In this document: one piece after another, positions 1 to 7,340 of the stretch | How the letters are laid out: each line of letters opens with the position of its first letter | How positions within the stretch are numbered: the stretch's first letter is position 1 | Assembly (NCBI GenBank): GCA_963766725.1 | Contig: CAVYBK010000013.1 | Span: 1-17,087, forward strand | Source of the DNA: DATEOR01 sp963766725 | GTDB taxonomy: Bacteria; Actinomycetota; Thermoleophilia; Gaiellales; Gaiellaceae | Length of the DNA: 17,087 nucleotides | Reading direction: 5' to 3' | Notes under the pieces: generated by a model | Databases searched by the model: none | What the model saw: only the letters and a program-made list of their open reading frames with translations | Told to the model about the DNA's origin: nothing | Position numbers and translations under genes: made by a program

Positions 1-284
1 ATCACGACCGAGGTGCGCCAGCGGGGAAGGACCTTCGGAGCCTCCTTCTTCTGCGACGCATCGGCAGGCTTCTGCTGCTCCGAGGCCTGGGTCTGAGCGG
101 CCTGCGGGACCTCGCGCTTGATGGCCGCGATCGTGGCCGTCTCGGTCTTGTCCGAGAAAGCCTTCGCGCCGACCAGGAAGCCGATGAGGAGGAGGATGAA
201 GAGCTCGACCGCGGCGATTCCCGTCGCGACCATGGCGGCGATGCGCCAGGGCTGGAGAGGCTCGTACTCGACCGGATGATCCAT
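1..284 (-). CDS. Single-pass membrane protein, N-terminal part (truncated by window edge)
   Basis: An open frame starts at ATG 284 on the minus strand and runs off the left edge without a stop (94 codons visible). A short polar N-terminus (MDHPVEYEPLQPWR) is followed by one hydrophobic segment at about residues 15-43 (AAMVATGIAAVELFILLLIG and onward). After it comes a hydrophilic Gln/Ala/Lys-rich stretch (residues 55-90) that looks like an extracytoplasmic linker. The start lies 8 nt after the epimerase stop (293-295), so the two are probably one transcript. I do not recognise the family. A membrane-anchored cell-wall or envelope protein with its functional domain beyond the edge is possible, but that is inference. 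Confidence 0.7.
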   Translation of the reverse strand, partial: MDHPVEYEPLQPWRIAAMVATGIAAVELFILLLIGFLVGAKAFSDKTETATIAAIKREVPQAAQTQASEQQKPADASQKKEAPKVLPRWRTSVV

Positions 285-292
285 GGGGCCGA

Positions 293-1231
293 CTAGTTCG
301 CCCCGGCTTCGCCCTCTCCTTCCGCGTCCCGCACGAAATCCCAGGTCGCCTCGAGCCCCGCGTCGAGAGAGGTCGCAGGGCGCCAGCCGAGCACGGCTTC
401 GGCCCGCGACGGATCGAGGACGCTGCGCGAAAGCTCGCCCAGCCGCGGCGGGTCGAACACGATCTCGGCGTCGACTCCGCTGGCCCGTTTGCAGCCCTCG
501 GCGAGCTCGAGGACGGACCTCTCGGTCCCCGTGCCGACGTTGTAGACGCCCTCGGGGCCAGAGGCCGCCGCCAGGGTCGCCGCGACGACATCCGCGACGA
601 AGACGTAGTCCCGCGTCTGCCGTCCGTCCCCGAAGATGTGCAGCTCCTGGCCGTTCGCGATCCTCCCGAAGAAGATCGCAACGACTCCCGCCTCGCCGTG
701 CGGGTCCTGCCTCGGCCCGTAGACGTTTCCGTAGCGAAGAGCGACGTGGCCCGCGCCGTACAGGCGGCTCCATGTCCCCAGGTACTCCTCGCCGGCGAGC
801 TTGGAGGTCCCGTAGGGCGCGAGGGGGAGCCGTGGCGAGTCCTCGTCGGCGGGCCCGTCGCACTCGCCGTAGATGGCGCCGCCGGTGGAGGAGAAGACGA
901 CCTTCGCCTCGTGTGCCCGCGCCGCCTCGAGGACGTTGACTGTGCCGATGACGTTCACCTCGGCGTCGAACGCCGGCTCGGCGATCGAGACACGAACGTC
1001 GGCCTGGGCGGCGATGTGGAAGCACGTCTCCGGCTTCGCCTCCGCGAACACGCTCGCGACGGCGTCCGCATCGCGGACGTCCGCCTCGACGAGGCGGGAG
1101 CCCTCGCTGACGTTCTCGCGCCGGCCGCTTGCGAGGTTGTCGAGCACCCAGACGTCGTCGCCGCGCTCGACGAGCGCGTCCACGACATGCGAGCCGATGA
1201 AGCCAGCTCCGCCTGTTACGAGCGCCCGCAC
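293..1231 (-). CDS. NAD-dependent sugar-nucleotide epimerase/dehydratase, GalE-like (UDP-glucose 4-epimerase family)
   Basis: A 312-residue extended short-chain dehydrogenase of normal length for GalE-like enzymes. The Rossmann nucleotide-binding motif GGAGFIG is at residues 7-13, and D31 ends strand 2 (VLDNLASG). The catalytic serine region is SST at about 114-116, and the YxxxK pair is Y140/K144 (APYGTSKLAGEEY). The downstream ALRYGNVYGPRQ and RDYVFVADV stretches are typical of the sugar-nucleotide half. It probably epimerises or otherwise modifies a UDP/dTDP-sugar in the cytoplasm for cell-wall or exopolysaccharide synthesis. The exact substrate cannot be read from sequence, so no symbol is given. 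Translation starts at GTG 1231. No Shine-Dalgarno is visible, but TAGGAT lies 8 nt upstream, so the message may be leaderless. The membrane protein at 1-284 follows 8 nt downstream. Confidence 0.93.
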   Translation of the reverse strand: MRALVTGGAGFIGSHVVDALVERGDDVWVLDNLASGRRENVSEGSRLVEADVRDADAVASVFAEAKPETCFHIAAQADVRVSIAEPAFDAEVNVIGTVNVLEAARAHEAKVVFSSTGGAIYGECDGPADEDSPRLPLAPYGTSKLAGEEYLGTWSRLYGAGHVALRYGNVYGPRQDPHGEAGVVAIFFGRIANGQELHIFGDGRQTRDYVFVADVVAATLAAASGPEGVYNVGTGTERSVLELAEGCKRASGVDAEIVFDPPRLGELSRSVLDPSRAEAVLGWRPATSLDAGLEATWDFVRDAEGEGEAGAN

Positions 1232-1238
1232 GGCGCAC

Positions 1239-1245
1239 TATCCTA
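1239..1245. promoter_or_regulatory. Overlapping divergent -10 elements between the epimerase gene and tmk
   Basis: Only 25 nt separate the two divergent start codons (1231 and 1257). On the plus strand TATCCT (1239-1244) is a plausible -10 for tmk. On the minus strand TAGGAT (1245-1240) sits 8 nt before the epimerase GTG. The two hexamers share five of their six bases, so only one polymerase could open this site at a time. No -35 was convincingly seen on either side. This is inference from consensus only. Confidence 0.4.
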
Positions 1246-1256
1246 GGCGTCCCGTC

Positions 1257-1853
1257 ATGTTCGTAACCTTCGAAGGCGTCGACGGCTCGGGGAAGAGCAC
1301 GCAGGCGCGGCTCCTGGCCGAGCGCCTTCGCGCCGAGGGGCGCGAGGTCGTCGACACCCGGGAGCCCGGCGGGACGGAGGCGGGGGAGCGGATCCGCGAG
1401 CTCCTCCTCCACAGCGGCCGGCTCGCCCCCTGGGCCGAGGCGACGCTCTTCAGCGCGGCCCGCGCGCAGCTCGTCGACGAGGTGATCCGGCCTGCACTCG
1501 CCGGCGGCGCGGATGTCGTCTGCGACCGCTACATCGACTCCTCCCTGGCCTACCAGGGCATCGCGCGCGGCCTCGGAGTCGAGCGCGTGCTCGAGGTCAA
1601 CCTCGCAGTCACGGGAAGCCTCCTGCCGGACCGCACGTTCCTCCTCGTCGTCCCAGGAGACGTGGCCGCGATGCGCCGCGGAACCTCACCGGACCGTATC
1701 GAGCGCGAGGGAGACGAGTTCGCCGCCGAGGTCGACCGCGCCTATCGCCAGATCGCCGAGATCTTCTCCCAACGTGTCGTCGTGCTCGACGGAACGGCGA
1801 AGGCGGACGCGATCGCCCAGGAAATCCATGGACACCTTCGAGACCTTCCCTGA
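1257..1853 (+). CDS. tmk: Thymidylate kinase (dTMP kinase)
   Basis: A 198-residue cytoplasmic kinase that phosphorylates dTMP to dTDP with ATP, essential for dTTP supply; about 200 residues is the usual length. The P-loop is GVDGSGKST at residues 7-15. The TREPGGT motif at 34-40 contacts dTMP, the DRY motif is D90-R91 (VVCDRYIDSSLAYQG), and the Arg-rich LID segment is near 140-151 (RRGTSPDRIERE). ATG 1257 is chosen because it opens directly on the conserved MFVTFEGVDG strand; the longer upstream frame is antisense to the epimerase. No Shine-Dalgarno is seen, and any leader would be about 5 nt. The 3' end overlaps holB by 26 nt, so the two are translationally linked. Confidence 0.97.
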   Translation: MFVTFEGVDGSGKSTQARLLAERLRAEGREVVDTREPGGTEAGERIRELLLHSGRLAPWAEATLFSAARAQLVDEVIRPALAGGADVVCDRYIDSSLAYQGIARGLGVERVLEVNLAVTGSLLPDRTFLLVVPGDVAAMRRGTSPDRIEREGDEFAAEVDRAYRQIAEIFSQRVVVLDGTAKADAIAQEIHGHLRDLP

Positions 1854-2898
1854 GCAGGAGGAGGCCAAGAGCCTCCTGAGAGCTGCGCTCGCCGAGGGGC
1901 CGGCGCATGCCTACCTCTTCCACGGGCCGCGCGGGGTGGGGAAGCGGCGGGCCGCGCTCGCGTTCGCCGGCGCGCTCCTCGGAGACCCGGACCGCGTCTC
2001 TCGCCGAGCGCATCCCGACCTGTACGTCCTCGAGCCGCTCGGCGACCAGATCCGCATCGACCCGGTGCGCGACCTTCGCCGCGACCTGCACATGCGCCCG
2101 TTCGAGGCCGCGCGGCGGGTCTACCTCGTCTTCGCGGCGCACACGATGAACGAGGACGCCGCCGACGCTCTCCTCAAGGATCTCGAGGAGCCGCCCGACT
2201 ACGCGGTGATCGTGCTCCTCGCCGACGACCTCGGCCCGCTCGCGTCCACGATCCGCTCGCGCTGCCAGCACGTCCCCTTCAAGCGCCTGTCCCAGCGGGC
2301 GGTGAAGGCCTACCTTTCCACCCGTGGGGCGAGCGGCGAGAAGCTCGACGCGCTCGCGCGGCTCGCGGGTGGGAGGCTCGACCGCGCCGACCGGCTCCTG
2401 AACGAGGAGGCCGGGCAGCGGCGAGCGGTCTTGATCGAGCTCGCGCGCTCGGTCTACCGGGATCCCGCCTTCGATCCGTCGGCGGCATCGGGCAAGGTGG
2501 GGGAGCTCGCGCAGGCCCGCGCGGCCGAGGCCCGCGCAGAGGCCGAGGCGGCCGCCACGGGCGACGAGTCCCAGCGCGAGCTCGAGCAGCGGGTCCGCCG
2601 CGCCGCCCGGGGAGCGGAGCGCGAGGAGATCCTCGACGCGCTCGACATTTTCTCCAGCTGGTACCGCGATCTCGTCGTCGCGGCGGCCGGCGCCGAGGGC
2701 GCGCTCGTCAACTCCGACCGGCTCGCCGAGCTTGCCGAGGACGGCGTCTCCGAGCGCTCGCTCGCGGCCGAGCGCGCTGCCGAAGCGGTCCGCGAGACCT
2801 GGCGCTCCTTCGAGTTCCAGGTGCAGACCGGCCTCGCGCTCGAAGGTCTCTTCGTCCGGCTCAGACGCGAGCTCGCCTCTCCGGCTCCGGCGCGCTAG
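1828..2898 (+). CDS. holB: DNA polymerase III subunit delta' (clamp-loader ATPase-like subunit)
   Basis: A 356-residue AAA+ clamp-loader subunit, in the size range of delta' proteins. It helps load the beta sliding clamp at the replication fork. A Walker A-like GPRGVGKR is at residues 33-40, HPDLYVLEP follows at about 62-70, NEDAADALLKDLEEPP resembles the Walker B/sensor segment, and STIRSRCQHVPF carries the SRC motif of clamp-loader subunits. The SRC cysteine is the only cysteine, so the Cys4 zinc module usual between Walker A and HPD is absent. The C-terminal third is helical and Ala/Glu/Arg-rich. ATG 1828 lies inside tmk, giving a 26-nt overlap, and starts the conserved N-terminus. The RicT-like gene follows 10 nt downstream. 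Confidence 0.92.
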   Translation: MDTFETFPEQEEAKSLLRAALAEGPAHAYLFHGPRGVGKRRAALAFAGALLGDPDRVSRRAHPDLYVLEPLGDQIRIDPVRDLRRDLHMRPFEAARRVYLVFAAHTMNEDAADALLKDLEEPPDYAVIVLLADDLGPLASTIRSRCQHVPFKRLSQRAVKAYLSTRGASGEKLDALARLAGGRLDRADRLLNEEAGQRRAVLIELARSVYRDPAFDPSAASGKVGELAQARAAEARAEAEAAATGDESQRELEQRVRRAARGAEREEILDALDIFSSWYRDLVVAAAGAEGALVNSDRLAELAEDGVSERSLAAERAAEAVRETWRSFEFQVQTGLALEGLFVRLRRELASPAPAR

Positions 2899-2901
2899 CG
2901 T
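2896..2901 (+). promoter_or_regulatory. Candidate leaderless -10 (TAGCGT) for the PSP1/RicT-like gene
   Basis: TAGCGT lies 7 nt before ATG 2909, and its first three bases are the holB stop codon (2896-2898). There is no Shine-Dalgarno before 2909. The spacing puts a predicted transcription start at or next to the A of ATG. The gene may therefore be made both from the tmk-holB transcript and from its own leaderless message. Inference from consensus and spacing. Confidence 0.4.
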
Positions 2902-2908
2902 TTCCCGC

Positions 2909-3706
2909 ATGGCAACGGCGGTAGGCGTTGTGTTCTCCCCAGGGGGCAAGGTCTACTCCTTCGATCCGAACGGGCTCGAGCTCGCCTGGAACACGAAGGT
3001 GATCTGCCACACGTCGCGCGGGCAGGAGCTCGGACGCGTGGTGCAGCCGAACTACGAGCTCGGATCCCGGCCCGCGCAGCCCTTGAAGCGCGTCGTCCGG
3101 CGCGCAACGCCTGGCGACGAGGAGACCGCGGCCAAGAACCGCGCCGAGGCGAAGCAGGCGATGGGGGTCTTCCGCGAGCTCCTGCGCGGCTCCGACCTGG
3201 AGCTGAAGCCCGTCTCGGCGGAGCTCGTCTTCGACGGCTCGCGGATCGTGTTCTCCTACCAGGCGGAGACCCGGCCGGACCTGAGCGCGCTGCAGGAGAA
3301 GCTCCGCGGGCGCCTAGACCGGCGCGTCGAGCTCCGCTCCGTCGGCCCGCGGGAGTGTGCCCGCCTCTGCGGCGACCACGGCCTCTGCGGCGACCAGCAC
3401 TGCTGCCGCAAATTCCCGTCGCACGAGCAGCCGATCACCCTGCGGATGGCGAAGGACCAGGAGCTGCCGATGAGCTCCGGTCGCATCACAGGGCTCTGCG
3501 GCCGGTTGCGCTGCTGCCTCGCCTTCGAACACCCGACGTACAAGAGCTTCCGCGACCGTGCGCCGCGCGTGGGCCGTCGCGTCGAGACTCCGCACGGCGG
3601 CGGCGTCGTCACCGGCTACCAGGTTCTCGACGACACGTGCACCGTCGAGCCCGAGGGCGGAGACAGCTTCGACATCCTGATCGACGACTGCCGCGAGGTC
3701 GCCTGA
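2909..3706 (+). CDS. PSP1 domain protein, RicT/YaaT-like
   Basis: A 265-residue PSP1-family protein. The diagnostic C-terminal half begins at about residue 146 (GPRECARLCGDHGLC) and contains a dense cysteine set at C150, C154, C160, C165, C166, C197, C202 and C203. Between and after these lie LRMAKDQELP and SSGRITGLCGRLRCCLAFEHP, which match the RicT (YaaT) core. In Bacillus, RicT with RicA and RicF forms an iron-sulfur complex affecting RNase Y-dependent RNA maturation, and its gene also lies just after holB. Neither RicA nor RicF homologues are visible in this window, so a partner set here is unknown. ATG 2909 follows the holB stop by 10 nt. The last residues fold over a Gly-rich segment (TPHGGGVVTGYQ). 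Confidence 0.93.
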   Translation: MATAVGVVFSPGGKVYSFDPNGLELAWNTKVICHTSRGQELGRVVQPNYELGSRPAQPLKRVVRRATPGDEETAAKNRAEAKQAMGVFRELLRGSDLELKPVSAELVFDGSRIVFSYQAETRPDLSALQEKLRGRLDRRVELRSVGPRECARLCGDHGLCGDQHCCRKFPSHEQPITLRMAKDQELPMSSGRITGLCGRLRCCLAFEHPTYKSFRDRAPRVGRRVETPHGGGVVTGYQVLDDTCTVEPEGGDSFDILIDDCREVA

Positions 3707-3756
3707 CGACCCTTTTGGGGGACGACCCGGCCTGAGGCCTCTTCCAGACTTGGAAG

Positions 3757-4752
3757 ATGAGCGCGGCGCCCCAGCTCGCCGAAGAACTCTTCAACGAGCA
3801 CCACCGCCGGATCTACCTGTACTGCCTGCGCCAGCTCGGCTCGCCCGAGGAGGCCGACGACGCCGTGCAGGCGACCTACCTGAACGCCTGCCGGAGTCTC
3901 AAGGACGGGTTCGAGCCGGAGGCGGCGCAGGCGTGGCTCTTCAAGGTCGCGCACAACGTCTGCCTCACACGCCAACGCTCCTCATATCGCCGCGCGCGCG
4001 TCGAGCGGCCGCACGACCTCCAGGCCGTGCAGGACACCATCGCCGCTCCGGAGGCTTCGGGCGACGAGCTCTTCGGGCTCGACGAGGCCCTCGCGGGCCT
4101 TCCCGATCAGCAGCGCAACGCGATTCTCCTGCGCGAGTGGCAGGGCCTCTCCTATCGGGAGGTGGCAACCAAGCTGGGAGTCACCCAGGCGGCTGTCGAG
4201 ACGCTGATCTTTCGTGCGCGCCGTTCGCTCGCGAACTCCCTCGAGAAGCCGGTCAAGGCCCGGCGACGCGTCATGCACTCCCTGAACGCGGGCGCGCTCC
4301 TCAGCTCTCTCAAGACATTGATCGTCGGCAACGTCGCTGCGAGCGTCGCCACGGCCGTCGCCGTTGCGGCGTCGGCAACGGCGTTGACCGCGGCGACGAT
4401 CCAGCGCGGCGACGACTTCCCCTTGCACGCCACTCCGGTGCCGCAGGTCGACAAGCCGAAGCCCGCCGCTCCGCACACCAGGCTCGCCGACCGGACGTTC
4501 GCGCCCGCCGTGGTCGTCCACCTCGGGTCGGATTCGCACGCTGGAGGGAACGGCAAGGGCAAGGGTTGGAAAGGGGCGCATTCGCGTGCGAACGGCAAGG
4601 ACAAGCCGAAGCACGCGAACAAGGGCCACCAATCCAAGCCCCCGCAGGCGGCCAACTCGAACGCGCCTGCAGCGCCTCCCGGCCAGGTGAAGTCGGGGCC
4701 GAACGGCCGGAGCGCCGCCGCCCCCGCATACGGGAGCGGTAAGAAGGGCTAG
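3757..4752 (+). CDS. ECF-type RNA polymerase sigma factor with C-terminal membrane segment and basic Gly/Asn/Lys-rich tail
   Basis: A 331-residue protein, well above the 170-200 residues of a plain ECF sigma factor. Region 2 spans about 9-77 (ELFNEHHRRIYLYCLRQL, DDAVQATYLNA, AWLFKVAHNVCL). Region 4 spans about 107-160 (LPDQQRNAILLREWQGLSYREVATKL, then the helix-turn-helix to LIFRARRSLA). A single hydrophobic stretch follows at about 188-214, then a low-complexity tail rich in Gly, Lys, Asn, Pro and Ala (260-331). ECF factors with a fused membrane tail are known in Actinobacteria. No separate anti-sigma gene is adjacent, so the tail may hold the factor at the membrane until a signal; that is inference. 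No good Shine-Dalgarno is present, and CAGACT lies 6 nt before ATG. Confidence 0.9.
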   Translation: MSAAPQLAEELFNEHHRRIYLYCLRQLGSPEEADDAVQATYLNACRSLKDGFEPEAAQAWLFKVAHNVCLTRQRSSYRRARVERPHDLQAVQDTIAAPEASGDELFGLDEALAGLPDQQRNAILLREWQGLSYREVATKLGVTQAAVETLIFRARRSLANSLEKPVKARRRVMHSLNAGALLSSLKTLIVGNVAASVATAVAVAASATALTAATIQRGDDFPLHATPVPQVDKPKPAAPHTRLADRTFAPAVVVHLGSDSHAGGNGKGKGWKGAHSRANGKDKPKHANKGHQSKPPQAANSNAPAAPPGQVKSGPNGRSAAAPAYGSGKKG

Positions 4753-4837
4753 TTCCTCCTCGCTGGACGCATCGCTTTACTTCGTATAGCGTGCTTTGCT
4801 TCAAAAAGGAAAGCGCCAAGGACGAAGGGAGAGTGCA

Positions 4838-5333
4838 ATGGCGGTTCGCGACGAGGTACTCGAAGCCAACCGAAGCTACGCGCAGAGCTTCGACAAGAGC
4901 GACCTTCCCACCCCGCCCGGCCGGCGCTTCGCGGTCGTCACTTGCATGGACGCGCGCCTCGACCCGGCGAAGTTCCTCGGGCTCGACGAGGGCGACGCAC
5001 ACGTGATCCGAAACGCCGGCGGCGTCGTCTCCGACGACGCGCTTCGCTCGCTCGTCATCTCGCACTGGCTGCTCGGGACCGAGGAGGCGCTCGTGATCGC
5101 GCACACCGGCTGCGGGATGCTCACGTTCACGAACGACGACATCCACGCCAAGCTCGCCGACGAGGCCGGCGCCGACGCGACCGGCATCGACTTCCTGCCG
5201 TTCCCGGACCTGGACGACAGCGTGCGCGAGAGCGTCGCGCGTGTGCGGAGCTCAAACCTTCTGCCGGACAGCTTCACCGCGACCGGCTACATCTACGACT
5301 GCTCCTCGGGTGCGCTTAAGAGAGGTTGCTTAA
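4838..5333 (+). CDS. Beta-class carbonic anhydrase, frameshifted near its 3' end
   Basis: Hydrates CO2 to bicarbonate in the cytoplasm with a zinc ion. Visible ligands and catalytic residues are C36, H89 and C92 for zinc and the D38/R40 dyad (VTCMDARLDP; IAHTGCGML). ATG 4838 follows a good Shine-Dalgarno (AAGGGAGAG, 4825-4833). In the uninterrupted frame the protein has no stop where the family ends and runs on to 5554 as the antisense of the dismutase gene. Removing one base at about 5312 gives a terminus SSGRLREVA and a stop TAA at 5331-5333, which matches the usual GRLREV ending. I therefore give the end as 5333, about 164 residues. The stop overlaps the dismutase stop through a shared TTAA. 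The extra base is either a real mutation or a sequence error. Confidence 0.85.
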
Positions 5334-5935
5334 CCCACCGCGTCGAGGCGCCGGGCGACGGCGTCCCAGTTGACGACGTTCCACCACGCCTCGAGGTAGT
5401 CGGGCCGGCGGTTCTGGTAGGAGAGGTAGTAGGCGTGCTCCCAGACGTCGATCCCGAGGAGCGGCGTGTCCGAGCTCATCGTCGGGTTGTCCTGGTTCGG
5501 CGTCGACACGACCGCGAGGCCGGTGCCGTCGTGGATGAGCCACGTCCACCCTGACCCGAACCGCTTCACGCCCGCGTCGTTGACCGCCTTCTTGAGCTCG
5601 TCCACCGAGCCGAAGGTGTCGGCGATCGCATCGGCGAGGGCGCCGCTCGGCTCCCCGCCGCCGTCCGGAGACATGGTCTCCCAGAAGAGCGAGTGGTTGG
5701 CGTGTCCGCCGCCGTTGTTACGGACGGCGGCCCGCTTGTCCTCCGGAATGATGTCGAGCGCCGCGAAGACGTCCTCGAGAGACCGGTCCATCCATTCGGT
5801 GCCCTCGAGCGCCGCGTTCAGGTTGTTCACGTACGTCGCGTGGTGTTTCGAGTGGTGGATCTCCATCGTCTGCGCGTCGATCGTCGGCTCGAGCGCGTCA
5901 TAGGCGTACGGAAGCGAAGGCAGCTCGTAGGGCAT
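5330..5935 (-). CDS. sodA: Superoxide dismutase, Fe/Mn family, Mn-type features
   Basis: A 201-residue enzyme that dismutates superoxide to oxygen and peroxide; about 200 residues is typical. Metal ligands are H27 (MEIHHSKHH), H81 (GGGHANHSLFW), D163 and H167 (DVWEHAYY). Gly in the GGGHANH position and the outer-sphere Gln of NQD (Q148) favour manganese over iron, so sodA is preferred over sodB, though cambialistic use cannot be excluded. No signal peptide is seen, so it should be cytosolic. ATG 5935 has a strong Shine-Dalgarno (GAGGAGG on the minus strand, 5947-5941). It converges on the carbonic anhydrase with overlapping stop codons, leaving no room for a terminator between them. Confidence 0.96.
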   Translation of the reverse strand: MPYELPSLPYAYDALEPTIDAQTMEIHHSKHHATYVNNLNAALEGTEWMDRSLEDVFAALDIIPEDKRAAVRNNGGGHANHSLFWETMSPDGGGEPSGALADAIADTFGSVDELKKAVNDAGVKRFGSGWTWLIHDGTGLAVVSTPNQDNPTMSSDTPLLGIDVWEHAYYLSYQNRRPDYLEAWWNVVNWDAVARRLDAVG

Positions 5936-5961
5936 CGGGACCTCCTCTGGTTCGGTACGGC

Positions 5962-5967
5962 AGTCTA
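5962..5967 (-). promoter_or_regulatory. Candidate -10 element for the superoxide dismutase gene
   Basis: TAGACT on the minus strand (5967-5962) matches the common actinobacterial -10. A start 6-7 nt downstream would leave a leader of about 20 nt that contains the strong Shine-Dalgarno. No convincing -35 was seen upstream. Confidence 0.4.
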
Positions 5968-5996
5968 GGCAGCCGCGTCATCCAACGGCGGTGCGC

Positions 5997-7340
5997 CTAA
6001 GAAGCCGGTCGGCCGTTCAGGCGTAGACTCATGCGGGTGCCGCCGCCCTCGGCGCGCTCGGCCCTCACTTCGCCGCCCTGCGACTCCGCGACCTGCCGCA
6101 CAATCGCGAGGCCGAGCCCCGAGCCGGGCATCCCGCGCGCGGAGCTGGCCCGGTAGAAGCGGTCGAAGACGTACGGGAGGTCGGCCTCGTCGATCCCGGG
6201 CCCGTGGTCGCGGACGACCACCTCGCCGTCCTTCACGGTGACCTCGACCTCTCCTTCGGGCGGGCTCCACTTGGCGGCGTTGTCGAGGAGGTTGGCCACC
6301 GCGCGCTCGATGCTCGCCGGGACGCCGTGGACGAGCGACTCCTCGAAGTCGGTCGTGAACTGGACGCCCGGGCGGTTTCGCCGCGTGCGCTCGACCGCGT
6401 CCGCGGCGAGGAGGTCGAGCCGCACGTCCTCCGCTTCTCCGGGCTCGAGCTCACCGCGCGCGAGCTCGCTGAGCTCGGCCACGAGCGTCGTCATCTCGTC
6501 GAGCTGCTCGATCACGTCGCGAAGCAGGCGCTCGCGCTCCTCCGGTGGAAGCTCGCGCCCGCCGGCCAGCACTTCGACGTTCGTGCGCAGGCTCGTCAGC
6601 GGCGTGCGCAGCTCATGGGAGGCGTCGCCGACGAGCTGCTGCTGCGCCCGCGTCGACTCCTCGAGGGCGGCGAGCATCGTGTTGAAGCTCGCGGCGAGCC
6701 GGCTGAGCTCGTCCGTCCCGCTCGCGTCGATTCGCTCGGAGAGGTCGCCGGTCTTCGTCACGTTCTCCGTCGCGCCGGTCAGCCGGCGGACGGGCGCGAG
6801 CGCGGTGCGCGCAACCGCGAGGCCGAGAGCCGCGGCGAGCGCGATCCCGATTGCCGCGATGATCAGGAGGTACGTGCGGATCCGGGAGAGCGAGTGGTCG
6901 ACCTCCGTGAGCGGGCGAGCGATCTGGATCGCAAAGCCCTCCGCATATGGCACCGTGATCACGCGGACGTGCACGCCGGCGACATCGGCGTCCGACAGGT
7001 AGCCGCCCCTGTCTCCGCTTGCGACGTCTCGAACCGCATCGGTGACGGGAAGCTCGACCGTCTCGTTGGGAAGGCGAATCGTGTCGCCGTCCGCGTTGAC
7101 CACCTGGAAGTAGCCGGGAGCCCCGCCGAGCTGCGGGCCGGGCTCGAGGAAGGCCTGATCGCCCGCCTGGAAGGCCCGGAGCGGCTCGTGCTGGACCTGG
7201 GCGGCCCGGTCGCGAAGCGCCGAGTCCAGCGTGCCGCGGAGCTCGCTGCGCACGACGACGTAGACCGTGACCGAGGCGAGAACGACGGCGAGAGCGACCG
7301 CAGCAGCCGCCGCGATGGCGAGACGGGCGCGGAAGCTCAT
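5997..7340 (-). CDS. Two-component sensor histidine kinase (HAMP-HisKA-HATPase), MprB-like context
   Basis: A 447-residue membrane kinase. Transmembrane segment 1 is at about 7-30, an extracytoplasmic sensor region at 31-153 and segment 2 at about 156-179. A HAMP linker covers about 178-230, followed by the HisKA H-box with phospho-acceptor H242 (VGDASHELRTPLTS). The ATPase domain shows the N box (ANLLDNAAKWSPP, about 349-361), G1 (DHGPGID), F box (VFDRFYR) and G2 (GSGLGLAIV). ATG 7340 overlaps the response regulator stop by 4 nt, so it is the second gene of the operon. Its likely partner is that regulator. The neighbouring HtrA-like protease suggests an envelope-stress signal, by analogy with MprAB-PepD of mycobacteria. 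Confidence 0.95.
   Translation of the reverse strand: MSFRARLAIAAAAAVALAVVLASVTVYVVVRSELRGTLDSALRDRAAQVQHEPLRAFQAGDQAFLEPGPQLGGAPGYFQVVNADGDTIRLPNETVELPVTDAVRDVASGDRGGYLSDADVAGVHVRVITVPYAEGFAIQIARPLTEVDHSLSRIRTYLLIIAAIGIALAAALGLAVARTALAPVRRLTGATENVTKTGDLSERIDASGTDELSRLAASFNTMLAALEESTRAQQQLVGDASHELRTPLTSLRTNVEVLAGGRELPPEERERLLRDVIEQLDEMTTLVAELSELARGELEPGEAEDVRLDLLAADAVERTRRNRPGVQFTTDFEESLVHGVPASIERAVANLLDNAAKWSPPEGEVEVTVKDGEVVVRDHGPGIDEADLPYVFDRFYRASSARGMPGSGLGLAIVRQVAESQGGEVRAERAEGGGTRMSLRLNGRPAS

Noticed and set aside
1609..2949. Long minus-strand open frame of 446 codons opposite holB
   Set aside because: It is antisense of holB and tmk, has no family features and no ribosome site, and is explained by the high GC content of the real genes.
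3706..3728. GACGACCC direct repeat after the RicT-like gene
   Set aside because: Eight-base repeat at 15 nt spacing in GC-rich DNA, easily expected by chance and with no promoter or hairpin attached.
5334..5554. C-terminal extension of the carbonic anhydrase
   Set aside because: It is entirely antisense of the dismutase gene, and the family ending is recovered in another frame after one base change.
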